Assembly: GCF_020509005.1 (NCBI RefSeq)
Contig: NC_063021.1
Coordinates: 682,001 to 746,000 of the forward strand
Direction of reading: 5' to 3'
Origin: Fulvia fulva
Lineage: Eukaryota > Ascomycota > Dothideomycetes > Mycosphaerellales > Mycosphaerellaceae
Length of the DNA: 64,000 nt
Shown here piece by piece: positions 44,246 to 54,100 of this stretch (its first letter is position 1; every line of letters starts with the position of its first letter). The position numbers were made by a program, and so were the translations under genes. The notes beneath the pieces are model-generated. The model was not told the origin of the DNA. It did not search any database and saw nothing but the letters and a program-made list of their open reading frames with translations.

Positions 44246-45537
44246 TAGGACATGTTTATATCTAGGTCCGTTTGGTCTTACTATTGGTCTTGCTATTAGT
44301 TTTCCCGTCCCTCCTCCTGTTCTTCCCTTTAGGGTTAGCTCCCTATCATTTAGTTGATTCTTATTTGTCTATTGCTCTACGCTGCCTTGTATAAGAACGT
44401 TAGTCTCCCTATTACTAGCACTATTTATAGCTCCTCTTGTAGCCGGGGTCTCTTATTCGGGTGGGTGGTTCTCTCTAGTTGTTTCTGTTCACCTACTAGG
44501 AACCTAGTTAGTGTTATTACCCTTGCTTCCCGCGCTCTCCACTAGGCTGATAGTCTAACTAGGCATTGGTTTGACCATGCCGGGTGTTTTCTCCTATATA
44601 CTACGCATCTTGTGTCCTCCTTCCGTTTTTGGCACTCTTAGGTCGCGTGATCACTAGCATAGTGTAAGCAGACTAGTGTAGCTTTGCTACACTTTAGGGC
44701 AATATGTCCGTACTGTTAATAGTTGAAACATTGAAGGATTCTATAGTTGCTCTAATAGATTTCTATATCTAGCCTCTCAAAGTCCTAGTACAACCCTTAG
44801 TCTAAGACCTTGTTCGCTTGCTCTAGTGTTATAACCTATAAGATTAGCGAGGAGGCCCTCTTGCCCTCCTCTATCTTCTTCTTAACCTACGCTATCTTTG
44901 TGATCTATAGTCCTAGTGCTGTTACCTAGTTTTGCCTCTAGAGGTTTAGTGTATCCCTTTGTGTGTCAAAGGTTCGTAGGACCCTATACGTAATTACTAT
45001 GTACTGTTGATAGGAGACTTTCGCTATGCTCCCGATCTTTAGTATCTACTCCTTATTTATTTCGAGGGCCTTCTTATCCTATACGTGTGCTATAAACAGC
45101 TTGACCCCTTTGTTGTCTGCCCTTGCCCCTACTATTCCCTTTACTCCGATCTTCTTAACTATCTCCCTCCCGGTCATCTTTCCTATCTCTTCCTTCTCTT
45201 TCTAGTCCGTAATATAGACTCGTAGTACTATGCTTTAAGGGGGGGTGGGTTGGCTCGCGATTGTTGCCTAGGTCGTTAGGCCCTAGGTCTGTCTCGGGTC
45301 TCTTTGAGGGTTATTTCTTGCGTTTCGTGTTACTGCCTCGATTGCCATGTTGATCGTAGTGCTTGTTTGTCGTTTGAGCGCCTTTAGTCCCCCGAGCAGT
45401 TCGCTTATTACTCCTTTTAGTACTCTCTCCGGAAACCTCCCTTCTTCTACCGCTACTATCTCTTCCGCCTTCTTATAGAGCGTCCTCTACTCGTCTCCCC
45501 CTTACTCTCGGTCGTCTACTGCCGTCGTCGTCGCCAT
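44246..45537 (-). pseudogene. LINE F ORF1 remnant
   Basis: Starts MATTTAVDDRE at 45537. It contains a decayed run of Cys/His knuckles around 44.58-44.73 kb. Broken by stops. The position directly before ORF2 matches LINEs C and D. Confidence 0.65.
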
Positions 45538-45576
45538 TTCCCGTTAAAGCGAGAATATCACCTACGCTATATAATA

Positions 45577-45809
45577 TGTTAAACAGGTACGAGTTGCGCA
45601 GCAGTGGAAGACGGCGGATCACACAAAAGACGAAGAAGGACCCAATGGGATAGCGTGTATCTACATACAGTATCGCCGGTGTTGGTGTAGGTAGATGCTA
45701 GGTGTCCGGATGTTGGCCAGCCTATAGGCTGGCAAACCCTAGTCACGTGATCTATCACATGACACACCCACACCTACATGCTTGTCCTGCGGCCTGTATG
45801 TTCTCAACA
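45577..45809 (-). repeat. Copia LTR 1 (3' LTR of the downstream unit)
   Basis: 233 bp, TGTTAAAC to CTCAACA. Contains the perfect 18-bp palindrome GCCAGCCTATAGGCTGGC at 45716-45733 and a CACGTG box. In sense, the tract GAGTGGGAG (45810-45818) just before this LTR is a candidate polypurine tract. Confidence 0.95.
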
Positions 45810-45844
45810 CTCCCACTCAGGCCACATGGTCTCCTACAATCCCT

Positions 45845-48800
45845 TTACGCAAGCTGGAGCTGCCTTACAAAGTTTTGGAACTGCTGGCCATTGAGGGGCT
45901 TTGTTAACCCATCAGCAGCCATGTCCTTTGTATGGCAGTAGTCCACTGCAATCTTCTTCTGCCACCAGAGATGTCTGACATAGTTATATGCAACATCAAT
46001 ATGCTTTGACCTTTCATGCACATGGGCATCTTTGACAAGTGTCAAAGCGGCTTGGTTGTCACCCATGAGCTTGACTGGCCTTAGCTCGTCAACAGTGCCC
46101 TTGCTTGCCCTTACACTCGGCTGGAAAGAGCTCTTTCCCACCAGTTCTGGGCACCCCATTTCCCTGAGGACAGCAGCAAGAAATTGTGACTGCTTTGCGG
46201 CTGCGTTCATAGCCATGAACTCAGCTTCAATTGTTGATGTTGCAACAGACTTCTGCTTCCTACTCATCCAGGACACAGGTGATCCACAAAGGAACCACAC
46301 GTATCCCAGAATTGAGACTCTATCCACTTTGTCCATAGCGTAGTCAGAGTCCGAGTATCCCTGGAGATTGCCCCCTCCCTTTCTATACATAAGACCTAGG
46401 TCTGGGTACGACCGCAGGTATCGGGAGAGCTTCTTCAAAGCCTTCATATGCTGCTGCGAGGGATCAGCAACAAATGAGCTAATTCTTCCAAGGGGGAATG
46501 CTAAGTCTGGCCTTGTCATTGTCATTGGCCACATCCAGGTACCATTGTGGCTCTGGTAATCCTGTTTGTTGCACCTCTCATCCATAGGTGCCGTAGGCAC
46601 TAAATGCTCGTAGCTCTCCATAGGTGAGTGGGTTGGCGTAGCCTTCTCTCTAGCCATGTTCATCTTGGCTAAGTTAGCGTGGACATAGTGTCCTTGATCA
46701 AGCTTCAAAGTGCCTTGGGACCTGTCTCTTGTAATCCTCATTCCAAGGATCTTCGTAGGTTCACCAAGATCTTTAATCTTAAACACTTTTCCAAGCTCAG
46801 CCTTAAACCACTGAACATCTGACAGCTTCGGAGCTGCAATGGGTATGTCATCCACATGGGTAAGGACCATAAGGTCTCTATCCGTATGGATAAGTAGGCA
46901 TGGATCTACCTGGGACTGGGTAAATCCAATCTTCTCTAGCTTCGCAACACAGAGCTTGTTCCAGTCTCTAGCTGCTTGCTTAAGCCCATAAAGGCTTCGT
47001 AGGACCTTGAACACCATGTTTGGAGGTGCTTCAACTCCTGGGGGTGGGATCATATAGATGTCTTCAAGAAGGCTGCTTTGGGTAAAAGCATTATTCACAT
47101 CCACTAGGTGCATCTCGAGATCTCTCTCACATACTACTGCCATGAATACTCGGAGAGTATCATGTCTAACAGTAGGTGCAAAGGTCTCTTCGAAGTCAAC
47201 CCCATATTTCTGTGAAAACCCTCTTGCAACTAGTCTTGCCTTGAACTTCTCAATGGCTCCACTAATCATTCTTTTCACATCAAAGACCCACCTAGAAGTA
47301 ATTAGATTCGCACCCTTTGGCGGTACAACTGCTTCCCAGGTGTTGTTGCTTGCTAAGGCAATAAGTTCGTTCTCGATTGCCTCTCTCCACATATGTCCCC
47401 ATTCGGGGTCTCCTACGGCTGCCTTATAGGACTTTGGGATTGGCACTTCCTGCTGATAGGCTATGGCCTGCCCAACAGCAGCAAATGCATGTTCTTCCAC
47501 GTCGTTCAGAATCTCCTCTACCCAGCTCATTGTAGGGTCTAGATGGAACATCTGGGCGATAAGAGCCTTATGGTGTTTAGCCTCATGCTCTTCAGAGTTA
47601 TCATCTCCGTCCCCCCTTGACCTCTTGTTGCCTGCAACCTGAGGTGGCGCTAGGTGTTCGGATGGGTCGAACTGAACGACATCTTCTTTTTCTTTCATTG
47701 GAGTACCCTGATCTCCAAACTTCTGGTATTCCCCAATGTCCTTTGGGGGAGGGGGAAGTTGCACAAACAGCGGTTGCTGTGGTGTTGATGACTTGGGTAG
47801 GTTCTGTACAGATCCACCGTTATCGGCCTTCGACAGTGTTGAAACCGCCTCAATATTTTCTCCTGGCCTTCGTAACGGTGTCTCTGATAATCCCCTATCG
47901 GAAAATTTCGCCCCAAAGGGCTTCCTCCCAACAGGATTGCGCTGTGGCGCTCGACTCGGCTGGTTAGTGAAGGTGATACCAAGATCCATATCTCCCCCCT
48001 TCTCATTCTCAAACCAGTCGACGTGACTATGCGCTTTTATTGCTTTCATGTCGGGATCCCAGAACAGCCATTGTTTTGTGGTGTTTTCTGAGTAGCCCAC
48101 AAACACGGCTTCTTTTCCTCGGTTCATCAACTTGTCTCTCCTCAAGCCTTGAGGTTGGGCTCTTGGGTCTACATAGACCACAGCTTTGCATCCCCAGACG
48201 CGGAAATGGTCGACTGACGGTACTTGGCCAGTAAAGGCTTCTTCTGGTGAAAGAGCAATACCATCAATGATCGGACCATTAGGCAGTCTGTTTCTGATCA
48301 CAGTCTGTGCTTGCAAAGCTTCTGGCCAGAACTCAACTGGCATGCCAGAGTCTTCAAGCATAGCCCGGACTGTGTTCTCAGAGGCTTGAATTGACCTTTC
48401 CACAGGTCCATTTTGAAGAGAGTTGTAGGCATCAGTTGTGTCCATCTGAGTGCCAAACTCCTTCTCCCACTCTTTTAGCAAGGCGAGAATTTCCTTTGCA
48501 CCATCACTGCGGATCGCAGACAGAAAGCACCTTGACTGCCGTTCTGCCTGGACCTTCCAATCCCGTAGGGCTGCAGGAGCGTCGCTCCTGGCCTTCAAAG
48601 GGATTACCCACTTCTTCCTAGAGAAGTTGTCTACAATCTCAAGCCAATATTTGTATCCTAGCCTAGAGACTGCGCCCTGAAAAGGCCCACAGATGTCAAT
48701 GGAGATGAGGGCCAGCCTCTCCCCTTTCCTCTCTGTGGCAGGTCCTTTGAACTTCCTCATGTTTGCAAGGGAGCAGACCTTGCAATTCTGGTGTTCAGAA

Positions 48801-50371
48801 GGAACAGGAATGGGATCTTTCTTGTCAGTGACTCTATGCAGGTTTCTTAGCAGTCCCTTGCCAAGGTGTGCACATCTTCTATGCCATAGCTCCCACTGAT
48901 CTTCGGACTCAGTGTTAGCCATAGCGGTACCGTCACGTTCTTGAGAGAGTATGCCAGCATGCTGTGGCTCAAGAATTTCCGAGATCGAGTGGATAAACGG
49001 TACTCCTCCTCGAAGTTTGGTCTGGACAACGGGTTTACCAGACAAGGATTTTAGGGTGAAACTGGGTGGTTGGACAGCAAACTGTTGGCTGAACTGATTC
49101 CACGAAACAAGACTAACTCCAAGGCCAGGAACAAACAGGACATTTTCTAAGACAATTTGCTTTCCAGAAGGACCACCCATTACTGCACTTCCCATATGTG
49201 TAGCTTGTAGATAGCCACCCCCAACCTTGATCCACTTCCTCTTTTGAAGAGGCTTCAGTGTCCTGAATAGTGAATCTTGGTCAGTCATATGTGATGATGC
49301 ACAAGAGTCAAGCAACCACTCGGACGAGGGGTACTTGCCTTTGGCTTCCACAGTGGAATGGGCAACCTCATCAACATCATCATCTTCTGATGGTATCTCA
49401 GGGTCTGATGCGTCTTCCTGGGTCGCATGGGCCCTTGCAGGCTTACTAGAGGAGGCCTTTGGCTTGCGGCTCTCCTTCATCTGCTTTGCAAGGTCCGTCA
49501 TCACCTTGAGGACATCACGAAGGTTTGGTGATGATGACCTCCTACGAGGTGGTGACGGTTGTCTCTTAGCAGGGTAGGTAACCCTAGCTAGTTTGTCCTT
49601 GTTCCTAACAGCCTGCTGAGCTGCAGAAAGGTGTGGGCACTTGCTCATAAAATGGTCACCACCGCAGAGATGGCACGTGAGCTTGCCCTGGAAACCCTTC
49701 TTAGCGAACATGGCTGTCCCTTGATGAATCATTGATTCTTGCTTCTCCCTAAGAATTGCAAGAATGTCTTGTGGTGAGAGATTCACCTGGGCATCAATTG
49801 CATCGCGAATTGAGCCAAATGAGTCTGGCAGAGCTGCTAAGAGTTGCTGGATCTTTCTGTCCTCAGTCTTGATGTCTTGGAACTGAGGCGAGATTGAAAC
49901 AGCCCTCCTTGCAATTGAGCTAAGCTCCTGCCAGGCGTCATCTATAGACTGGTCTTCTGTCATCACGAAATTGGTGTATTGCTGAAGCAAACTTCTTCCA
50001 GTAGCGAGAAGTCTTCTCTTATATTTAGCTTCAGCCCATTCCCACAACTCCTTCGCATGCCGGATCTCGTATGTCATCTCTTGGTCATCTGTCGACAGAC
50101 AGATGTACATCTCATACAGGGCCGTTGCATTGTGCCGTCTGTACGATGCCTTCCTTATCGCTTGATCCAAAGGAAGGGATGACTCCGATGATGCAGAGGG
50201 TGTCGCTATAGATGGGGTTGCAGCGGGAATGTCCGTGATGATGTCTTCGAGGACCCAGTCAACCTGCTTTGATACCAGGTGTATTCTCATCAGCTTGAAC
50301 CATGTTTCGTGGTTCTCTCTTGTCAGAAGAGGTGCTGCTCTCTTTCTTATGAACCCAGTCTCGTTCTCCAT
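45845..50371 (-). CDS. Copia Gag-Pol polyprotein, downstream copy
   Basis: 1508 codons in one frame from ATG at 50371. Copia elements make Gag-Pol as one polyprotein cut by its own protease. The N-terminal gag region is followed by a CCHC knuckle (CHLCGGDHFMSKC, 233-245). Protease LDSCASSH is near 354-361. The GAG-pre-integrase has WHRRCAHLG near 495. Integrase carries D559, D623 and E658. RT has RWVFDVK near 1027, VDVNNAFTQ near 1090, SLYGLKQAARDW near 1126 and catalytic HVDD near 1172. RNase H carries YSDSDYA near 1339 and TKPLNGQQF at the end. The catalytic box is HVDD rather than the commoner YVDD. It ends 35 bp from the 3' LTR. All domains are present, so it may be functional. Confidence 0.95.
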   Translation of the reverse strand: MENETGFIRKRAAPLLTRENHETWFKLMRIHLVSKQVDWVLEDIITDIPAATPSIATPSASSESSLPLDQAIRKASYRRHNATALYEMYICLSTDDQEMTYEIRHAKELWEWAEAKYKRRLLATGRSLLQQYTNFVMTEDQSIDDAWQELSSIARRAVSISPQFQDIKTEDRKIQQLLAALPDSFGSIRDAIDAQVNLSPQDILAILREKQESMIHQGTAMFAKKGFQGKLTCHLCGGDHFMSKCPHLSAAQQAVRNKDKLARVTYPAKRQPSPPRRRSSSPNLRDVLKVMTDLAKQMKESRKPKASSSKPARAHATQEDASDPEIPSEDDDVDEVAHSTVEAKGKYPSSEWLLDSCASSHMTDQDSLFRTLKPLQKRKWIKVGGGYLQATHMGSAVMGGPSGKQIVLENVLFVPGLGVSLVSWNQFSQQFAVQPPSFTLKSLSGKPVVQTKLRGGVPFIHSISEILEPQHAGILSQERDGTAMANTESEDQWELWHRRCAHLGKGLLRNLHRVTDKKDPIPVPSEHQNCKVCSLANMRKFKGPATERKGERLALISIDICGPFQGAVSRLGYKYWLEIVDNFSRKKWVIPLKARSDAPAALRDWKVQAERQSRCFLSAIRSDGAKEILALLKEWEKEFGTQMDTTDAYNSLQNGPVERSIQASENTVRAMLEDSGMPVEFWPEALQAQTVIRNRLPNGPIIDGIALSPEEAFTGQVPSVDHFRVWGCKAVVYVDPRAQPQGLRRDKLMNRGKEAVFVGYSENTTKQWLFWDPDMKAIKAHSHVDWFENEKGGDMDLGITFTNQPSRAPQRNPVGRKPFGAKFSDRGLSETPLRRPGENIEAVSTLSKADNGGSVQNLPKSSTPQQPLFVQLPPPPKDIGEYQKFGDQGTPMKEKEDVVQFDPSEHLAPPQVAGNKRSRGDGDDNSEEHEAKHHKALIAQMFHLDPTMSWVEEILNDVEEHAFAAVGQAIAYQQEVPIPKSYKAAVGDPEWGHMWREAIENELIALASNNTWEAVVPPKGANLITSRWVFDVKRMISGAIEKFKARLVARGFSQKYGVDFEETFAPTVRHDTLRVFMAVVCERDLEMHLVDVNNAFTQSSLLEDIYMIPPPGVEAPPNMVFKVLRSLYGLKQAARDWNKLCVAKLEKIGFTQSQVDPCLLIHTDRDLMVLTHVDDIPIAAPKLSDVQWFKAELGKVFKIKDLGEPTKILGMRITRDRSQGTLKLDQGHYVHANLAKMNMAREKATPTHSPMESYEHLVPTAPMDERCNKQDYQSHNGTWMWPMTMTRPDLAFPLGRISSFVADPSQQHMKALKKLSRYLRSYPDLGLMYRKGGGNLQGYSDSDYAMDKVDRVSILGYVWFLCGSPVSWMSRKQKSVATSTIEAEFMAMNAAAKQSQFLAAVLREMGCPELVGKSSFQPSVRASKGTVDELRPVKLMGDNQAALTLVKDAHVHERSKHIDVAYNYVRHLWWQKKIAVDYCHTKDMAADGLTKPLNGQQFQNFVRQLQLA

Positions 50372-50535
50372 TTTTTGTAAGTTGAGGGACAGGTTGGCTG
50401 CCCTCAGGTAAAAGGATGTATTCGGTCGTACGCGATCGGATCGAAATGGGATAAACCGAACGCGAGGTTGATAGCGGAGAGGATGGCTATCCGCCGGGAA
50501 GAGGAGGAAAGTCGGTCGGTAAGGATCGTGTTAGT

Positions 50536-50600
50536 GCTGAGACACTGTAGCGTAACTCTCTCAGCAGAGGGGGTTTCTGAGACACTGCGGCTCTCTCAGA
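50536..50600 (-). other. Two tandem hairpins in the Copia leader
   Basis: On the plus strand 50536-50565 has arms GCTGAGA and TCTCAGC, and 50576-50600 has arms TCTGAGA and TCTCAGA. Both share the motif CACTG next to the first arm. The end pair differs (G-C against T-A) but still pairs. They lie between the primer site and gag, where packaging or dimer signals often are. A second set is at 55838-55902. Confidence 0.5.
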
Positions 50601-50851
50601 TGGAACAGTTAGTCGATGCGAACGCGATGTCCGGAGAGCGACTCTTCTCAGTAAGCTCGCCCACTTGTCTGAGGTATTGGCACAGGCTCCCTGACTCGGA
50701 GTCTGACAGTGCCTCACTAGGCTCTTTCACGTCTTATATGCACCTACAGCACGGCTGTAGCTTCCTGTGCAAGGCGGGTGCGGCCTCCAGTCTGCCTTCC
50801 TTTTGTTCTGAAGAGGAATAACTCCAATACGACTTTGTCGAGGGTGAAACA

Positions 50852-50878
50852 CCGAGTTGCTAACCCGGGCTCATAACC
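50852..50878 (-). promoter_or_regulatory. Copia primer-binding site, Met-tRNA anticodon-arm type (downstream copy)
   Basis: Directly after the 5' LTR in sense is GGTTATGAGCCCGGG. Its complement reads as a tRNA anticodon arm with loop CTCATAA (50870-50876), holding CAT, the Met anticodon. Drosophila copia is primed by an internally cleaved initiator-Met tRNA half in the same way. Copy 2 of this site lies 5302 bp on. Confidence 0.72.
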
Positions 50879-51111
50879 TGTTAAACAGGTACGAGTTGCG
50901 CAGCAGTGGAAGACGGCGGATCACACAAAAGACGAAGAAGGACCCAATGGGATAGCGTGTATCTACATACAGTATCGCCGGTGTTGGTGTAGGTAGATGC
51001 TAGGTGTCCGGATGTTGGCCAGCCTATAGGCTGGCAAACCCTAGTCACGTGATCTATCACATGACACACCCACACCTACATGCTTGTCCTGCGGCCTGTA
51101 TGTTCTCAACA
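50879..51111 (-). repeat. Copia LTR 2 (shared middle LTR)
   Basis: Same 233-bp sequence. It serves as 3' LTR of the unit at higher coordinates and 5' LTR of the unit at lower coordinates. Confidence 0.95.
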
Positions 51112-51146
51112 CTCCCACTCAGGCCACATGGTCTCCTACAATCCCT

Positions 51147-54100
51147 TTACGCAAGCTGGAGCTGCCTTACAAAGTTTTGGAACTGCTGGCCATTGAGGGG
51201 CTTTGTTAACCCATCAGCAGCCATGTCCTTTGTATGGCAGTAGTCCACTGCAATCTTCTTCTGCCACCAGAGATGTCTGACATAGTTATATGCAACATCA
51301 ATATGCTTTGACCTTTCATGCACATGGGCATCTTTGACAAGTGTCAAAGCGGCTTGGTTGTCACCCATGAGCTTGACTGGCCTTAGCTCGTCAACAGTGC
51401 CCTTGCTTGCCCTTACACTCGGCTGGAAAGAGCTCTTTCCCACCAGTTCTGGGCACCCCATTTCCCTGAGGACAGCAGCAAGAAATTGTGACTGCTTTGC
51501 GGCTGCGTTCATAGCCATGAACTCAGCTTCAATTGTTGATGTTGCAACAGACTTCTGCTTCCTACTCATCCAGGACACAGGTGATCCACAAAGGAACCAC
51601 ACGTATCCCAGAATTGAGACTCTATCCACTTTGTCCATAGCGTAGTCAGAGTCCGAGTATCCCTGGAGATTGCCCCCTCCCTTTCTATACATAAGACCTA
51701 GGTCTGGGTACGACCGCAGGTATCGGGAGAGCTTCTTCAAAGCCTTCATATGCTGCTGCGAGGGATCAGCAACAAATGAGCTAATTCTTCCAAGGGGGAA
51801 TGCTAAGTCTGGCCTTGTCATTGTCATTGGCCACATCCAGGTACCATTGTGGCTCTGGTAATCCTGTTTGTTGCACCTCTCATCCATAGGTGCCGTAGGC
51901 ACTAAATGCTCGTAGCTCTCCATAGGTGAGTGGGTTGGCGTAGCCTTCTCTCTAGCCATGTTCATCTTGGCTAAGTTAGCGTGGACATAGTGTCCTTGAT
52001 CAAGCTTCAAAGTGCCTTGGGACCTGTCTCTTGTAATCCTCATTCCAAGGATCTTCGTAGGTTCACCAAGATCTTTAATCTTAAACACTTTTCCAAGCTC
52101 AGCCTTAAACCACTGAACATCTGACAGCTTCGGAGCTGCAATGGGTATGTCATCCACATGGGTAAGGACCATAAGGTCTCTATCCGTATGGATAAGTAGG
52201 CATGGATCTACCTGGGACTGGGTAAATCCAATCTTCTCTAGCTTCGCAACACAGAGCTTGTTCCAGTCTCTAGCTGCTTGCTTAAGCCCATAAAGGCTTC
52301 GTAGGACCTTGAACACCATGTTTGGAGGTGCTTCAACTCCTGGGGGTGGGATCATATAGATGTCTTCAAGAAGGCTGCTTTGGGTAAAAGCATTATTCAC
52401 ATCCACTAGGTGCATCTCGAGATCTCTCTCACATACTACTGCCATGAATACTCGGAGAGTATCATGTCTAACAGTAGGTGCAAAGGTCTCTTCGAAGTCA
52501 ACCCCATATTTCTGTGAAAACCCTCTTGCAACTAGTCTTGCCTTGAACTTCTCAATGGCTCCACTAATCATTCTTTTCACATCAAAGACCCACCTAGAAG
52601 TAATTAGATTCGCACCCTTTGGCGGTACAACTGCTTCCCAGGTGTTGTTGCTTGCTAAGGCAATAAGTTCGTTCTCGATTGCCTCTCTCCACATATGTCC
52701 CCATTCGGGGTCTCCTACGGCTGCCTTATAGGACTTTGGGATTGGCACTTCCTGCTGATAGGCTATGGCCTGCCCAACAGCAGCAAATGCATGTTCTTCC
52801 ACGTCGTTCAGAATCTCCTCTACCCAGCTCATTGTAGGGTCTAGATGGAACATCTGGGCGATAAGAGCCTTATGGTGTTTAGCCTCATGCTCTTCAGAGT
52901 TATCATCTCCGTCCCCCCTTGACCTCTTGTTGCCTGCAACCTGAGGTGGCGCTAGGTGTTCGGATGGGTCGAACTGAACGACATCTTCTTTTTCTTTCAT
53001 TGGAGTACCCTGATCTCCAAACTTCTGGTATTCCCCAATGTCCTTTGGGGGAGGGGGAAGTTGCACAAACAGCGGTTGCTGTGGTGTTGATGACTTGGGT
53101 AGGTTCTGTACAGATCCACCGTTATCGGCCTTCGACAGTGTTGAAACCGCCTCAATATTTTCTCCTGGCCTTCGTAACGGTGTCTCTGATAATCCCCTAT
53201 CGGAAAATTTCGCCCCAAAGGGCTTCCTCCCAACAGGATTGCGCTGTGGCGCTCGACTCGGCTGGTTAGTGAAGGTGATACCAAGATCCATATCTCCCCC
53301 CTTCTCATTCTCAAACCAGTCGACGTGACTATGCGCTTTTATTGCTTTCATGTCGGGATCCCAGAACAGCCATTGTTTTGTGGTGTTTTCTGAGTAGCCC
53401 ACAAACACGGCTTCTTTTCCTCGGTTCATCAACTTGTCTCTCCTCAAGCCTTGAGGTTGGGCTCTTGGGTCTACATAGACCACAGCTTTGCATCCCCAGA
53501 CGCGGAAATGGTCGACTGACGGTACTTGGCCAGTAAAGGCTTCTTCTGGTGAAAGAGCAATACCATCAATGATCGGACCATTAGGCAGTCTGTTTCTGAT
53601 CACAGTCTGTGCTTGCAAAGCTTCTGGCCAGAACTCAACTGGCATGCCAGAGTCTTCAAGCATAGCCCGGACTGTGTTCTCAGAGGCTTGAATTGACCTT
53701 TCCACAGGTCCATTTTGAAGAGAGTTGTAGGCATCAGTTGTGTCCATCTGAGTGCCAAACTCCTTCTCCCACTCTTTTAGCAAGGCGAGAATTTCCTTTG
53801 CACCATCACTGCGGATCGCAGACAGAAAGCACCTTGACTGCCGTTCTGCCTGGACCTTCCAATCCCGTAGGGCTGCAGGAGCGTCGCTCCTGGCCTTCAA
53901 AGGGATTACCCACTTCTTCCTAGAGAAGTTGTCTACAATCTCAAGCCAATATTTGTATCCTAGCCTAGAGACTGCGCCCTGAAAAGGCCCACAGATGTCA
54001 ATGGAGATGAGGGCCAGCCTCTCCCCTTTCCTCTCTGTGGCAGGTCCTTTGAACTTCCTCATGTTTGCAAGGGAGCAGACCTTGCAATTCTGGTGTTCAG

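Noticed and set aside
47695..48012. 105-codon frame inside Copia gag-pol
   Set aside because: Same-strand out-of-frame shadow of the 1508-codon frame.
50487..50717. 76-codon minus frame in the Copia leader
   Set aside because: No homology I recognise; could be an upstream ORF, but the hairpins explain the sequence better.
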